From contig CM020620.1 of NCBI GenBank assembly GCA_009829735.1, positions 14,257,420 to 14,321,419 of the forward strand: a stretch of DNA of 64,000 nucleotides. The letters are read 5' to 3'. Source of the stretch: Pyropia yezoensis (Eukaryota > Rhodophyta > Bangiophyceae > Bangiales > Bangiaceae). Positions 42,814 to 54,600 of this stretch are shown here, piece after piece. Position 1 is the stretch's first letter. Every line of letters begins with the position of its first letter. The notes under the pieces were generated by a model. It was not told where the DNA came from. It searched no databases and saw only the letters and a program-made list of their open reading frames with translations. The position numbers and the translations under genes are program-made.

Positions 42814-43040
42814 AGACTTAGGTTTCTAAGTCAAATCAGACTTAGGTTTCTAAGTCGAACCAAGCTTAGGTAACTAAGTAGAGCTAAGCTTAGGTAAATA
42901 AGTAAAACCTGAACCTTAATAAGTTAACTTAAAGGTAAAGGCTAACTCCGATAATATCGAAGTAACTAGGGAGCTTACACGGGAGGATGACCTCCCCAAG
43001 CCAAGACACCAAGTGAGGGAGGATGACCTCCCCAAGCATG
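42814..43040. repeat. Hairpin repeats between convergent pol and antisense ORF of F
   Basis: Four tandem units of about 24-27 bases each contain an inverted repeat such as GACTTAGGTTTCTAAGTC (twice), then GCTTAGGTAACTAAGT and GCTTAGGTAAATAAGT, ending near 42904. Farther on, GGGAGGATGACCTCCCC, itself a 6-bp stem, occurs twice (near 42980 and 43018). They lie exactly between the two convergent ORF ends, where transcripts from both strands would have to terminate. Confidence 0.7.
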
Positions 43041-43214
43041 AACCTACCGGAAGAAGTTGGACGGGAGGCAAGGCACCACTGAGCCAGAAGGGGTACTCCC
43101 CAGGGAAGCAAACAGAGGCAAGCAATGCCCCCAAAGGGGATGAGTTTATACTCACTACTACCCGGCTACCATAAGGGTTGCCGGGGCCCTCTCCCGCACA
43201 AACAATAGCACTCC

Positions 43215-45686
43215 TCAGTGGGTAGACCCACTGCCCGAGGGAGGCCACTCACGCGTAAGCGCGTAGACCTCCGTGCTCCACCGGTCGGCAACGTCACGAC
43301 GGTCGACCACCCGAGTTACCTCGGTGCATAGCTGGACGAGGGTGCTGCGGCCAGCCTCCACGTCCTCCAGAGCTTTCTGGAGGCGGTCCAGCACGCCACC
43401 GAAGCAACGCGCTGACCCAACCAGCGCAGCACCTGGGGGGATATCCCCCCAGCTAAGAGAGAGACCCCCACGCATTGCGCGGGTAACAAGGGCGTCAACG
43501 CCCTCATACCAGAGACGGGGACCCCCGTCATGTAGGACAGGGGCGGGAGGTGACACTGGCGCAGCCAGAGGAGCCACAGGAGCCGACACGGCTACCACCG
43601 GAGCCGGTGGCACCTGATACGAGGCCCGGTAGGACCCTACCGAAGGGGCTCCACCGTAACCACGGCGGTACTCCGCCCGACGACGGGACACCTCACGCTC
43701 CCCACCCACAGAGCCCCACTCTCGGGGACGACGGCCAACCGCCGCCGGCATCGGGTTACCGAACCACGGAGCAAGGACCTGAAGAGGGTCATGGATAACC
43801 ATGGGAATACCCAGGTCAGCAACAGCCTCGGTGGATGCCCACCCATGGCAACTGGGCTCACCCGGCTGAGTACGCCGGACACGCAACGAGTGACGAGGCA
43901 AGGGGGAAGCCCCAGCCTGCGGGTCCCGGTACGGGGGAAGGGCCAACACTTCAGCCCAGTTCACGGCATCGTGAACAGCCAGCAGGGCTTCGAACTCTCG
44001 GGCCAACCCGGTCTTGGCGGCTATCAGATCCACGCCCAACTGCGCGATGTGCCGACGGACACCCGTCGGAAGATGAAACAGACGACCCTGCCGGCGGACG
44101 GACAGCAAGAAGGATGAAGCCTGCCCGAGGGTAACCTCAAGGGTGAAGGTACCCTGCAACGGGTGGACCGGTCGCGAGGCCAACACACTCCCGAAGTAGC
44201 GAAGACAGGAGCCGGTGTCAAACCGGAAAGCAGGGGCGGGTTCCCACCCCTCCTGCCATAGCGGCGGGCGCACGGGAGTGTATACCGGAGCACGACCGTT
44301 GCCGGTCTGCAACGCACACGTTATATCCGTGCGGAACGCATCCGCCATGACACCATGGTTACGTCGCCAACTCGACGCCGACTTCAACCCCGCCATGGGC
44401 GGGTAGGGAGCCGTCAACGACAGATACGGGGGTACCCCCGGGTAGTAGTCAAAGTCGGGATACCGACCGGAACTGCCCACCGTCTCCCCAAACGCAACCG
44501 GCTCCGCCGCCGCCGCAATCCCCCGAGCACTAGCCGGGTAGTCAATCTCCCGCGGCAACGCGGGGGCAATCAGGTCGCAGACCCCGAAGTTGGGGTCGAG
44601 GTAGACCTCACCCCGTCCCACCCGGGTGCGCCAGAGCTGCGCATGCCGGTCGTCCGGCTGACTCAGGATCCAATGATGTTCCACCCGGACCGCGTTCGGC
44701 TGGTTGACCAGCCGCACCAACTCCCGCTCCCAGCTCGGGTCCACCTTAACGCGGCGGGAGGACTCTCCACGGGGATGCACCAGGTGGAAGTCCACCCGCA
44801 TACGCCCATCGGACTCCATCGACTCTTGCACCGTGAGGCCTCGAACCCGAGCCACCAAGTCGGACACCGACATGGCGGGTTGACCCGCCGCCACGGCGAC
44901 GCCGCCACCCAACGGGGCAACCCGGGCAGGACCAGGAAGAATCGGGGGCGCCGGGGGACGCACCACCGGCAGAGGGGCCGACGTCGGAGATGGACGAGGC
45001 CGAGGAGGAAGAAGAAGGGCGGGCGCCCGCCCGGAGTAACTCCCGGTGTCAACCGCCATGGGAGAAGGAGCGTCTTGACCGCTCGACACCCGCGGCACCG
45101 CAGGTATGGTACCGGCGCCGGCACCACCCGTCGGCGTAGCCCCCGCCTCGGAAGGGGAAGGCACTTGGACAGCCTCCGGAGCCGGAGCCCCGGCCGTGCG
45201 GACACCCGCACCGTCTTGACCCGCCGCACCGGGTGTCGCACCGCCACCACCACCCGCGTCAACGTCGGGACCGCCTCGAGGAGTCACCGCCCGGACACCC
45301 GGACCACCTTGACCAGCCGGAGTCGGCTGCGGGTCGCCACCTCCGCCGCAGGGCGGACCATCTTGAGGTAGCTGCGGTGAGCCGGCACCGGCACCAGGCT
45401 CCATCCGGGCAGCCGGCAGAGGGGGGGTAGAAGCCGCCACGCGCGGTTGACCGCCGGGTTGACCGCCGGGTTGACCGCCGGGTTGACCTCCGGCCGACGG
45501 CACCGTCGTGCCGCTGCACACGGACGACAGTCCTCCGGCCGACAGACGGACGGACACCGCAGGCCCGTCGTCGTCAGACGAGCTCACCCCGTAACGCGCG
45601 GCGTCGGGACCGACAGGCGCGTCGTCCTCCATCTCCTCCCCGATCAGGAGGTCTTCCTCCTCTCCAAGCACCTGGGGATAGGACAT
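43215..45686 (-). CDS. Antisense ORF protein of element F
   Basis: The frame of 823 codons starts at the ATG at 45686 (M-S-Y-P-Q-V-L-G-E-E-E-D-L); it is open farther upstream to 45968. The N-terminal half is acidic, then Pro/Gly/Ala rich with four G-G-Q-P repeats. A conserved domain at about residues 490-590 (L-R-Y-F-G-S-V-L, S-V-R-R-Q-G-R-L-F-H-L-P, A-V-N-W-A-E-V-L) matches the antisense protein of C. The C-terminal helical part (about 740-823; L-D-R-L-Q-K-A-L, L-C-T-E-V-T-R-V-V) matches those of B and C. It lacks the Arg/Ser tail of C. No transmembrane segment or zinc knuckle was seen in the part from the chosen start. Survival of an 823-codon frame in an element whose pol has a stop suggests selection until recently. 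Confidence 0.75.
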   Translation of the reverse strand: MSYPQVLGEEEDLLIGEEMEDDAPVGPDAARYGVSSSDDDGPAVSVRLSAGGLSSVCSGTTVPSAGGQPGGQPGGQPGGQPRVAASTPPLPAARMEPGAGAGSPQLPQDGPPCGGGGDPQPTPAGQGGPGVRAVTPRGGPDVDAGGGGGATPGAAGQDGAGVRTAGAPAPEAVQVPSPSEAGATPTGGAGAGTIPAVPRVSSGQDAPSPMAVDTGSYSGRAPALLLPPRPRPSPTSAPLPVVRPPAPPILPGPARVAPLGGGVAVAAGQPAMSVSDLVARVRGLTVQESMESDGRMRVDFHLVHPRGESSRRVKVDPSWERELVRLVNQPNAVRVEHHWILSQPDDRHAQLWRTRVGRGEVYLDPNFGVCDLIAPALPREIDYPASARGIAAAAEPVAFGETVGSSGRYPDFDYYPGVPPYLSLTAPYPPMAGLKSASSWRRNHGVMADAFRTDITCALQTGNGRAPVYTPVRPPLWQEGWEPAPAFRFDTGSCLRYFGSVLASRPVHPLQGTFTLEVTLGQASSFLLSVRRQGRLFHLPTGVRRHIAQLGVDLIAAKTGLAREFEALLAVHDAVNWAEVLALPPYRDPQAGASPLPRHSLRVRRTQPGEPSCHGWASTEAVADLGIPMVIHDPLQVLAPWFGNPMPAAVGRRPREWGSVGGEREVSRRRAEYRRGYGGAPSVGSYRASYQVPPAPVVAVSAPVAPLAAPVSPPAPVLHDGGPRLWYEGVDALVTRAMRGGLSLSWGDIPPGAALVGSARCFGGVLDRLQKALEDVEAGRSTLVQLCTEVTRVVDRRDVADRWSTEVYALTREWPPSGSGSTH

Positions 45687-46258
45687 GATAACGGGTGCAG
45701 AGTCCCCCGCGCCCACAAGCCGTCGACGGCTACAACCCGGTACGGTGGGATAACCGGGACGAGCCAGGGAAGCGCAGGCACCCGCGCTTATGACCACAAA
45801 CGGCCACGAGCAGCGCCACAAACACGCGGGTCGACCCACGCCGCACGGGGCTACGAACGCGCCCCACCCAGGCACCTGGGCGGGACGGGGCCACCCCCAC
45901 ACACGGGGTAAGCAAGGGGGGTCACCCCCAACCGCCCCCACGCAACGCGGGCAGCCCCCGCCCCCCACTCAATCGTCCACACGAGAGGGACCCCCCTACC
46001 ACCAGGCACCTGGTGGCGGATCCGCTTGCACCACCCCTCGGAAGGGGGGGTCGTGAACAAAAACCCGCATCGGGAAATTAACGGTCCGGAAAACGGATCG
46101 TGTGTGTACCACACAAAGGGGGGCACCCCCCTCGGACAACCTCGAAAAGGGGTGTCTGTCGCGACGGGGCGCAAAGCCCCACCCGACGGGTAAACAGTCA
46201 CGCGACCAAATTACATTCGGAAACCCGAATGCAACTGAACCCGAGGACGGGCCGAATC

Positions 46259-46271
46259 TAAGGGGGGGATA
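46259..46271 (+). other. Polypurine tract of element F
   Basis: The purine-rich stretch ending AAGGGGGGGATA sits directly before the LTR start TGTAGCA. It is the likely plus-strand primer. Confidence 0.65.
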
Positions 46272-46635
46272 TGTAGCAATATGGTTGTCCGTATTGTGAC
46301 CCTAATATCAGGGGGGGCTACTTCTAATCCTTAACTTTCAATTTGAGAGTCCGAACTGGTCACGGTATCTATAAGTTACGTATGACCAGAGGGACTTGCA
46401 TCTTGGGGTGGAGGGTAGTTAGTAGTGTCTCCGAGGGTTTATAACGAGGGGGCCGGTGGCGAATCCACCGCCGGCCAAGGTAGAACAACAAACCCCTCCC
46501 ATTTGGGCTCCCATCTTGGTCCCGTGGCTTGCGCTCCAAGGACAGCAACCTTGGCCTCCCGGTGACGTTGGTGCCGATCCCCCTTGGTGAGTGTTCCCTG
46601 AGAGTGGACGTGCGACGGATTCCTATTGTGCTACA
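46272..46635 (+). mobile_element. 3' LTR of element F, 364 bp
   Basis: It begins TGTAGCA (46272) and ends TGCTACA (46629-46635), perfect 7-bp inverted termini. The first about 240 bases match, inverted, positions 240-1 of this window. It contains a strong hairpin (GGCCGGTGG...CCACCGCCGGCC) near 46450-46480. Confidence 0.85.
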
Positions 46636-48646
46636 ACCTCATGAGTTCGCATGGGGCTATGTGATCCTTCTGTCAGCATGGCCAGCGTGGACCCCGCCGC
46701 GCCCGGTGCGGAGCCCGGGCCCGAGCCGAGAAAAGCACCTATGTTTCTTTTTTGTGCAACGTACCATAGACAGGTGAGTTCTATTCGAATAGATACAATC
46801 AAGTTGCCTTGATTATACTAGCATCATTATCATATGGGCATTCGGCCGTAACAATTTTCTTTTTGTACGATCGGAGTACTTTCGCAGAGCGAAGGGGGCA
46901 CGTGGACATGGCCCCAAGAGAGTATCAACGGCGTATCGACGCTGTCCACCAGACGTGGCAGCGGCAACGACGACTCATGGCAACCTCCCACCCGCCATTT
47001 GGACCATGAATTCCCCGGCAACTCCCCCCGCTGGGGACGACCCTGACGCTTCGGCATCAGGTGCCCCTGCTACGAGTGCGGCTCTTGGCGCATTAAAAAG
47101 CGGAGGACCCCGCTGGCGGCGTCGTCTCGGCAGACGCAACAGATGATCGGAGTGCCGTCCTTCTGGAAGCGTGGTCGGCCGGCAATAGAGTGCAGCTCCT
47201 ACTTCACGATCGACAGATCCAACCTCAAGATGATCTGCGGGGTGTGTAAAATGTGTGCGTAAAATAAAGTAAATAGAACAGCGTGACGTGTCGTTGGCAC
47301 ACGCGGCTGTTGTGGCCTTTTCGGACCTTACAAACTCGACTGAGGCGTTAATTATCACCTATTTCGGATTGAGTGATTATAAGCATGGCCAACGATTATC
47401 ACCAATGGAGATCGCTCGACACGATATAATGCGAAGGGGTTGATTGCAATTATTTTCATCCAGCCAAAAATCATAATAATATCACCGCTTCGAGTTTCGA
47501 CTGCTCTGCACATGGCGATGCATGTGGGGGTCCGGCTTATCTTGCAAGTCTACTAGTATCTATCGTGCTTTTCTATAAAATGCCCGGACAAGAACGTGCG
47601 GCGTTTGCGGTGTCTGTTCAGACACTGTTTCATTGGCCTGGGCGGGTGTGGTCCGGACACTACGTCGGACTAAGGCAAAACGTTCCAGCCACCAGGCCCG
47701 GGAATTCCAATCATCTCGTTTGCCTCACGTGGAAAAGCTCGCGATTTGTATCTCCCCGCCGGACGTGTCACCCGCTGGCCCGAAAAGAAGGCCTCTCCGT
47801 TGCTCCTGGTGGGCCTCTCTGTGACCCACTTATGCGCTGAAAAAACCTCCGCACTGCGCCGGGTGGCCCTCTAGAATGGGGTGCAAACGCCGCACGTTAC
47901 GATTCCTCAGGTCGGCGTCCGGCCGATCCATCTGCTAACTGAGGCACTGGGAGCGCCCCTGCCCCCAATTGGCTGGAACGCCGCAGCCGCAGACACCAGC
48001 CAGGCCTGAAATGGGCTCGGAATGCCGCAGGCTCCAGACCGAGTCAGGGAGCTTTCGACGCTGCCCCACACAAGTTGGAATTTCATGGCGGCTTGCCATT
48101 GGACGAGCAAAGAGCAGTTGATCCACAGAGGATCTCCCATTTTTTCGTGTTGTGGGAACCGCGGGGACGTTGATTGTTCGTGTCAGAAACAGAGTCGTCT
48201 GCCTGCTTTTCGGCAATGACGTGAGGTCACTCTGCAGAGAACCCATGTCCGACTGATCGCCTTCTCACCATGGCACACGCACCGGCCACTTCTAGAAGGA
48301 GGCTAGGCTAGCTCCTGCGTCCTCGTGGCGCGCCTGTATCGACTTGGTGACTTCGTGGGGCCTCGGAGCGGATGGGTCTCCCTCCGGCGCTCCAGCCGAG
48401 CGTTCTATCGCAAAATTCGCCACGGAACACGATGTACAAGATAGTTTGGCACCCCGTGTTTACGGTGATCTCCAGCGTGAGGCCCAGAAGCACCCATTGA
48501 CCACTGGCAGCTACCAGAAGATTTTTCTTCCGGGTGCACGCACCGTCGTTCCCCACCCTGTCCTCCACCCACATCCACCACCGTCGTTCCCCCACCATCA
48601 TCGCCACCTCAAACTTTCCCCTACCCTATGCGCTGCGCCGGCAGCG
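46636..48646. other. Unassigned DNA between elements F and D
   Basis: This is lower-GC DNA without a recognised gene. A frame ending at about 47264 has cysteine-rich pieces (R-C-P-C-Y-E-C-G and later M-I-C-G-V-C-K-M-C), which might be the end of a zinc-binding protein or transposase relic. It has a stop just upstream and cannot be assigned. About 47562-47606 resembles 22313-22360 (GCTTTTCTATA, AATGCCCGGACA, GCGGCGTTT). Confidence 0.45.
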
Positions 48647-48879
48647 TTAGTTTAGTGGCAGCGGCGGTGGCAGCGGCAGCGGTATCGGGAGTGGCGGCGG
48701 CGTTGTCAGTGGCGCCGCGGCGATGGAGGCGGCGGCGGTGACGATGACTAGGTGGCCACAGCCGCGTTGGTGCCCGCAACTGCCGAGGTGGGTGGGGGCG
48801 GTGGCGGCGGCAGCAGGTACTGGGCGGGTTGGGGCGGTGACGAAGACGCACGTTGGCAGGCGGGCGGCGCAAGTATAGC

Positions 48880-49200
48880 CTCTGCGGTGGGGGGGAGGGC
48901 GGCGGCGGTGTTGGAGGACCACATCCTGGACGTCCCCGCCGGGTCGGTGGGGGACGCGCTGGCCAGCCTAGGGGGCACCCTCCTGGACCTGGGGGTGGTC
49001 CTCGACTGCCAGCGGCCGTTGGCGGATGGCGTCGCGGTAGGCGCGCCGAGCGCGCCTACCGCGACGCCATCCGCACCTACGAGGGGGGGAGCGTCGGCAA
49101 GGACGCCCGCGTCGCGGCGGCGCGCAAGAACCTGGCGCTCAACCAGCAAGAGCAGCAGATCATCACCACTGCCATTGTGACGCTGTACTCCAGGGGGGGG
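48880..49200 (+). pseudogene. TPR-repeat protein fragment with an inverted duplication
   Basis: Pieces of a tetratricopeptide protein are readable in two frames: D-A-L-A-S-L-G-G-T-L-L-D-L-G and then A-Y-R-D-A-I-R-T-Y-E-G, A-A-R-K-N-L-A-L. Between them the expected helix is replaced by an inverted copy of the following sequence, forming a perfect palindrome. Poly-G follows, then element D. It is probably a relic of a kinesin-light-chain-like TPR gene. Confidence 0.5.
49022..49074. repeat. Perfect palindrome, 25-bp arms, 3-base spacer
   Basis: Arms 49022-49046 and 49050-49074 are exact reverse complements, separated by CGA. The right arm encodes the TPR helix A-Y-R-D-A-I-R. Confidence 0.95.
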
Positions 49201-49263
49201 GGGGGGGGAGGGCGGGGGGGAGCGGTGGGGGACGTCGCCGGCCCGTGTCGGCGCCGCCCACGG

Positions 49264-49627
49264 TGTGGCAGTATTGACCCCCAGGTAGAGGGGCAACACG
49301 TGCCATGCAAGGGGCGGCAGGCCACTAGCCTGATCCGTTCCTCCCCATGCATTTGGGTCCATATTCCCTAAGTTTGGGATAGTTAGCTTAGTAGTAAATC
49401 CAACTTGGATTTGAGGGTTTTCTGCATTTATCGTCTTGAATTTTCGTGTGGCCCGGTGGGCAGGTGCTGGGGTGGGAGATTCTGAGTGGCGAGATTCTGA
49501 TGGGTTTGCCCCACAACAGGGACAGAGTGTGTGCGACTTGCACTTCTTCCGGTTCCCCCGACACGGGAGGCAGCCCTAGCACACCGCCCCAACTTGGGTG
49601 CCGTGTGTGCTTGTGGTTTTTGCCACA
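49264..49627 (+). mobile_element. 5' LTR of element D, 364 bp
   Basis: It starts TGTGGCA and ends TGCCACA like the 468-bp LTRs of C and E. It lacks the block between GAGATTCTGA and TTGCCCCACAACAGGGA that is present in those LTRs. Confidence 0.92.
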
Positions 49628-49629
49628 TT

Positions 49630-49646
49630 TGGTGGAGCAGCAGGGG
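49630..49646 (+). other. Primer binding site of element D
   Basis: TGGTGGAGCAGCAGGGG lies two bases inside the LTR and is identical to the sites of A and E. Confidence 0.75.
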
Positions 49647-49746
49647 ACAGAGGTAAACTTTACCTCCGGGTGCACCCGGGTGTAGGGGGCCCTCTGTCTC
49701 AGAGGAACGGTGGTCTTGGACCGTGTCATACGGATCGTCAGCCAAC

Positions 49747-51694
49747 ATGGCTAGCTCGGACCCCCCGTCGTCCGGGGAGTACACGGGTGACGCACGTACT
49801 TCAGTGCCTTTGAATACTGGTGAGACACAGGTGGGTTTACCTGGGGTCGCAGAGGGACTAGAGGTCCCTCAAGCCAGCAGGACTGGAAGTACGGGCGGGC
49901 AACAGGCCACCCCGACTCAGTCGGGAGTTCACTCGGGTGACACTTCTGATGTGGGTGGGCCGAAGTCTGGCCACCGTGTGGTATACTCAACGGGAACGTC
50001 CCAAGGGGTGAGGACTGTCCCCGCGGGATCCACTCGGGTTGGAGTCAACTTTGGCTTGGAGTCGTCGCCAACTAGGCTTTCGGAGGACGGTGGACCTCCG
50101 TTGGTCGGCGATGGGCTCGCGCCCATGCCCCCGGTTGAGACCCCTGAGGAACGTGGTTACCCCTCAGGTGGACTCCCGGAGGCGGACCGAGACTCAACTG
50201 GAGTCGTCAATCCACTCCTCGCGGAAACTGTCCGTCGGGAGGCGACCAATGTGTTGCGGCAGACTTTGCCGGACCTGGTGGTCACGATGACGAATACTAT
50301 TCTGAATCAGATTGTGGCGAGTTTGCCAGATGGCCTTGATGTCCAAACCGGATTGGGGCTTTCGAGCCCGCAGGCGCAGGGGGAATCCCCCCTTTCGCCT
50401 ATCTCTGGTCGCCCCGAACTGGGGGCGACACCTGTGACTCCCAACGAGGGAGCCACACCATACTCGGTGGGGCGTACGCCCTTCACGGGGGAGTTCCCCC
50501 CGGAAACGCCGGCGGCTACACCAAGCGCGCCGCGCCGGACTACAGGCACTGAGAGTGAACTTACCCCACTGCCACAGCGGCTGTTCCCTCAACGTGAGGT
50601 GCCGCCCAAGATCCAGGTAGCCAACCCGGTCTACCAGAGGATCTTTGACTGTGAGACCTACGCCCTCCACAACAAGTCGGTGGCGTATGGTCCTGACCAG
50701 GCCCGAGCCATGGGCCGTGCCAAGAAGAATGCACTTCATTCTTTTGGGCACAAAGCGGAGTGGGACGGAAATTCCCCCCCTCCGTGTCTTTGAGTTCCTA
50801 CGTCGTTTCACAAAAGCCTGTGACGACAATGCCATAAGTGAAGGCATGGCTTTTTACATGCTACAGGAGTTTACGAAGGGCGACCTACGGACAGAACTTA
50901 TGTCCGTCATGCCCAGCTCCTCAAGTGGAGGCGCTGGGGAGGTGACGTCCTATTTGGAGCTCGTCAACTGGTTGTTGAGAGCCATGGTTGATGAGGCAGC
51001 GCTGGCTTCTCAAGTCGAGGAGTTTACGCAAGCCCATCAGGAAGAGGCGGAGGACGAGTTGTCCTTTGCGGAGCGAGTCCGTAAGCTCAACAATCTTTGT
51101 GGGTTTCTTCATCCACAAGCTGTGGTGAAGAGTCGGTTTGTGGAGGGACTCCATTGGTCAGTCCGGATGGAGACCCGGGAGCATAACACTGCCCGGGCGA
51201 CCCTGGCCGAGTTGGCCAGGTTCGCCTATCGCAGAGGCGAGGCCTACCGCAAGTTGCGGGAGGAACAACGCCAGGAGCGTCAGGCCGAGTTGGCCAAGGA
51301 ACGGGAGGAGGCGCGCCAGGCCAGAGAGTTGAGAGAGGCACGCCGAATCCGCAAGGAGAGGGTGGTAGCTGCCGTGGGAACTTTCCAGGGTATTCCTTCG
51401 TCTTCCCCAGTTGGGAAGACCCCTCCCGGGACGGACCATCGGTGTTGGAACTGCAACTCCGATGGTCACTGGGCATATGATTGCCCCAAGTTGAGTAAAC
51501 GCATCCAACAACTTGTTAGGAATGCGAGTAAAAAGTCGGCTACGAACGAAGTATGTTCACGCCGCGAGGGTGGGTCTCGACCGGTCGTTGCGGTCGCCAC
51601 ACCCTCAACGGAGGAGGCGGACACGTCGTCCTCGGACTCGTCGTCTTCCACCCCGCCCTCAGATTCGGACGCCAAGTCGGCGGGAAACGAATGA
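49747..51694 (+). pseudogene. Gag of element D, one frameshift
   Basis: It starts at the ATG in CCAACATGGCTAG (M-A-S-S-D-P-P-S-S-G). A frameshift near 50770 (AATT before a C7 run, where E has ACT) separates the N-terminal part from the capsid-like core (F-L-R-R-F-T-K-A-C-D-D-N-A), a glutamine/glutamate/arginine-rich coiled-coil-like stretch and the CCHC knuckle C-W-N-C-(4)-H-(4)-C. The stop overlaps the pol start in ATGA. Confidence 0.88.
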
Positions 51695-54600
51695 CCGTTG
51701 GGGCTGGTCGTCCGAAGCTCACAACGGCATCCTCGGCCAAGTGGGCCAGGAGGACGAACCAACCGTGCCGGATACTGCGGCGACCTAAGGGAGTCCGCCC
51801 CCCTCGGGTAGGACTCCCCCAGAACGTAAACCCACGTCGGGTCATCGCGGTGCTGACGGGTGAGAACTTCCAGGTGGCTGGACGGGTGCAACTTGCCCCC
51901 GGCCGTGCATGCTGTACCCGTATCGTACTTGATACCGGGTCAGGAGCCTCCTTGATACGCAAGTCGCTATTACCAAAGGAGGTGAAGCTCCAACGCTGGA
52001 GGTCCAAAGCTGACCATATGATTGACATCAATGGTGGGGTACTTCCCATCGTTGGTGCCGTGACCCTATCAACTAGATTGGGGACTTATGAGGTCGACGT
52101 GACCTATGGCGTAGTTGAGAATATATCGGTACCCCTGCTTCTGGGTACCCCTTATGTTGTTACACAAGTGCCTTTGATTTGTGGCCCTGAGTACTGGGTC
52201 AAGTTGATGAATGGGGAGACTATCCCCATTCTTGGTAAGGGAAAGTCTGTGGCTCCTGTGACAGTCTCACAGTCGAAGCCTGTTTGTTCGGTGAGGGAAG
52301 GGTTTACTGCTACCCTGCGTTGAGCCCGCAAAGTCACGTTTCCCCCCAACTCGGTGGCGCACGTTGATGTTGTAACTGATTATACGGGGAACGGGTTGGT
52401 GCACCCTCACCCCCGTCTTGCTCGCGAGCACCAAGTGCATGTTGCCCTTGGCACGATGGACTCCAAAGCCGGAGTCCCGTGGAGGATCCAGGTGATGAAC
52501 CTGAGCCCGACGCCCAAGTACTTCAAGTCGGGAGCCAAGTTCGGCTATATCGACCAACAAGAGAAACCGGTAGTAGCGGTCACCCTCAACGCGGGCGCAA
52601 GTAGCGACCCGAAGTCCGGAAAGGAGAAGCATCAAGCCAAGTCGGCCGCCTCTCCTCGACCCCATGTGAACATGGAGGGTGTCCCCCCCAGGTTGAGGGT
52701 TCAAGTTGAACGCCTCTTGGACCAATATCACAAGTTGCGGGATGGTCAATTGGGACTCATGAGAGCCACCCAACACCGGATCGAGTTGAAGCCCGGTGCA
52801 CCCCCTAGACGCCAACAACCGTATAGGGGAGGACCTCGTTCAAGGGCCCTCGTTAAGGAGCAAGTTGCTCGCATGGAGGCCCTCGATGTGATCGAGGCCG
52901 GCAACGCCGAGTGGGCGAGTCCGGTGGTCATTGTCCCCAAAGTTGATGGGACTCCCCGGTTCTGTATCGACTACCGTAAGCTCAACGAGAGCACGGTGAA
53001 GGACAGTTATCCCCTACCTAGGATGGACGACTGTCTGGACTCTCTGGGGGAGGCAAACGTGTTCTCTACCCTGGACTGTAACGCGGGGTACTGGCAAATT
53101 CCCATTGCCCCGGAGGACAGGCATAAAACTACCTTTACCTGTCACTGTGGTACCTACCAGTGCAAGCGTCTTCCGTTTGGTCTGTGTAACGCGCCGGCAA
53201 CTTTCCAGCGCGCTATGGACATGATTCTGGCCGGAGTACGGTGGCAGATCTGTCTTGTGTACCTAGACGATATCATTGTGTTCTCCCGAAGTCCGGAGGA
53301 ACACATTGGCCATCTTGGCCAGGTGTTCAAGCTACTTGCTGACGCCGGTGTGTCACTGAAGGCGAGTAAGTGCCACCTCTTCACTCAAGAGGTGGAATAC
53401 TTGGGACATGTTGTCCATCCGGGGCGTCTCAGTGTTAACGACAAAAACTTGAGGGCCATTCGTAAGGCTCAGTACCCCCGGACCCAGACCCAGATGAGGA
53501 GCTTCCTCGGGATGTGTAACGTGTACCGACGTTTCACTAAGGGCTTCGCCAAGGTGGCGAAGCCGTTGAATGAGCTAGTGAGCTCAACGCTACCGAAGAA
53601 CCTGCCTCCCCTAAGTCGGGTGGAGCAGGAATCCTTTGAGACTCTTCGGGACCTTCTGCTGAAGCCCCCCATCTTGGCTATTCCCAGGTTGGGAGGCCAC
53701 TACATCCTGGATGTGGACGCTAGCTACGACCAACTTGGTTGTGTGTTGCTTCAGCAGCAGCCGGACAAGGAGTACTTGCCGGTGGGTTACTTTAGTAAGG
53801 GGCTGAACTCGGCCGAGAAGAACTACGGAGTCACCGAGTTGGAAGGACTCGCAGTGGTGTGGGCGGTGACGTCACTTCGTCACTACCTGGAGGGTGAGAA
53901 GTTCCTCATCCGCTTTGACCACCGCGCGTTGCAGTTCATCTTTAAGACGGACTGTACGAACACTCGTCTCAACCGGTGGAGGGTGCGACTGGCACCCTTC
54001 AACTTTGACATTGAGTACCGACCTGGCAGGCGACATGCCCTTGCCGACGGCCTCTCTCGGGTACCTACCGAGGGGCTGGACATTAACCCAGTCGATGAGG
54101 ACATCCCCATCGTGGGGGTAGTCACGCGCTCGGGTCAGGCGTTGAACCCCGAGGCGCCAGGGAACAAGAAGTACTTGCCCCTGTCCCTGGACGAGGTGGT
54201 GAAGGCCCAGGCCGAGGATCCCTTCTGCAAGTCGCAGAGGGATATACTGGATACAGTGGTAGAGACGCGTTTCTTTCTGGGAGACGATGGCCTCCTCATG
54301 AGGAGGGGGGTATTCCAGAGGACTGAACAACTTGTCGTCCCCGCATCCCTCAAGGACAGTATCCTTGAGAGGGAGCACAACGCTCCCACGGGTGGACACC
54401 TGGGGTCTAGTAAACTGTACCAGACCCTGAGAACCAGGTACTACTGGCCGTCCATGGTGGTGGACATCTACAGTTGGGTGGCTGCCTGCACAAGTTGTGC
54501 ACAGAACCGTCTGATGGAACGGCGGCCTAGTACGGCTATGTTATTGTTCCCGGCCAAGGAGCCCTTCGCCGCGTTGGCGATGGACATCCTTGGGCCACTG

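Larger units (their letters stand above)
39391..46635 (+). mobile_element. Ty3/Gypsy chromovirus element F, 3' part
   Basis: F begins in mid-pol immediately after the LTR of C. It continues through RT, RNase H, integrase and a chromodomain, a convergent antisense ORF, a polypurine tract and a 3' LTR (46272-46635). Its pol is clearly distinct from that of B to E (for example F-L-R-M-P-F-G-L-S-N-A-P). The 5' half is absent here; fragment 63726-64000 may be it. Confidence 0.88.

Noticed and set aside
42814..42906. Possible CRISPR-like array
   Set aside because: The repeats are only about 18 bases, directly adjoining, degenerate and palindromic, with no spacers and in a eukaryotic retroelement.
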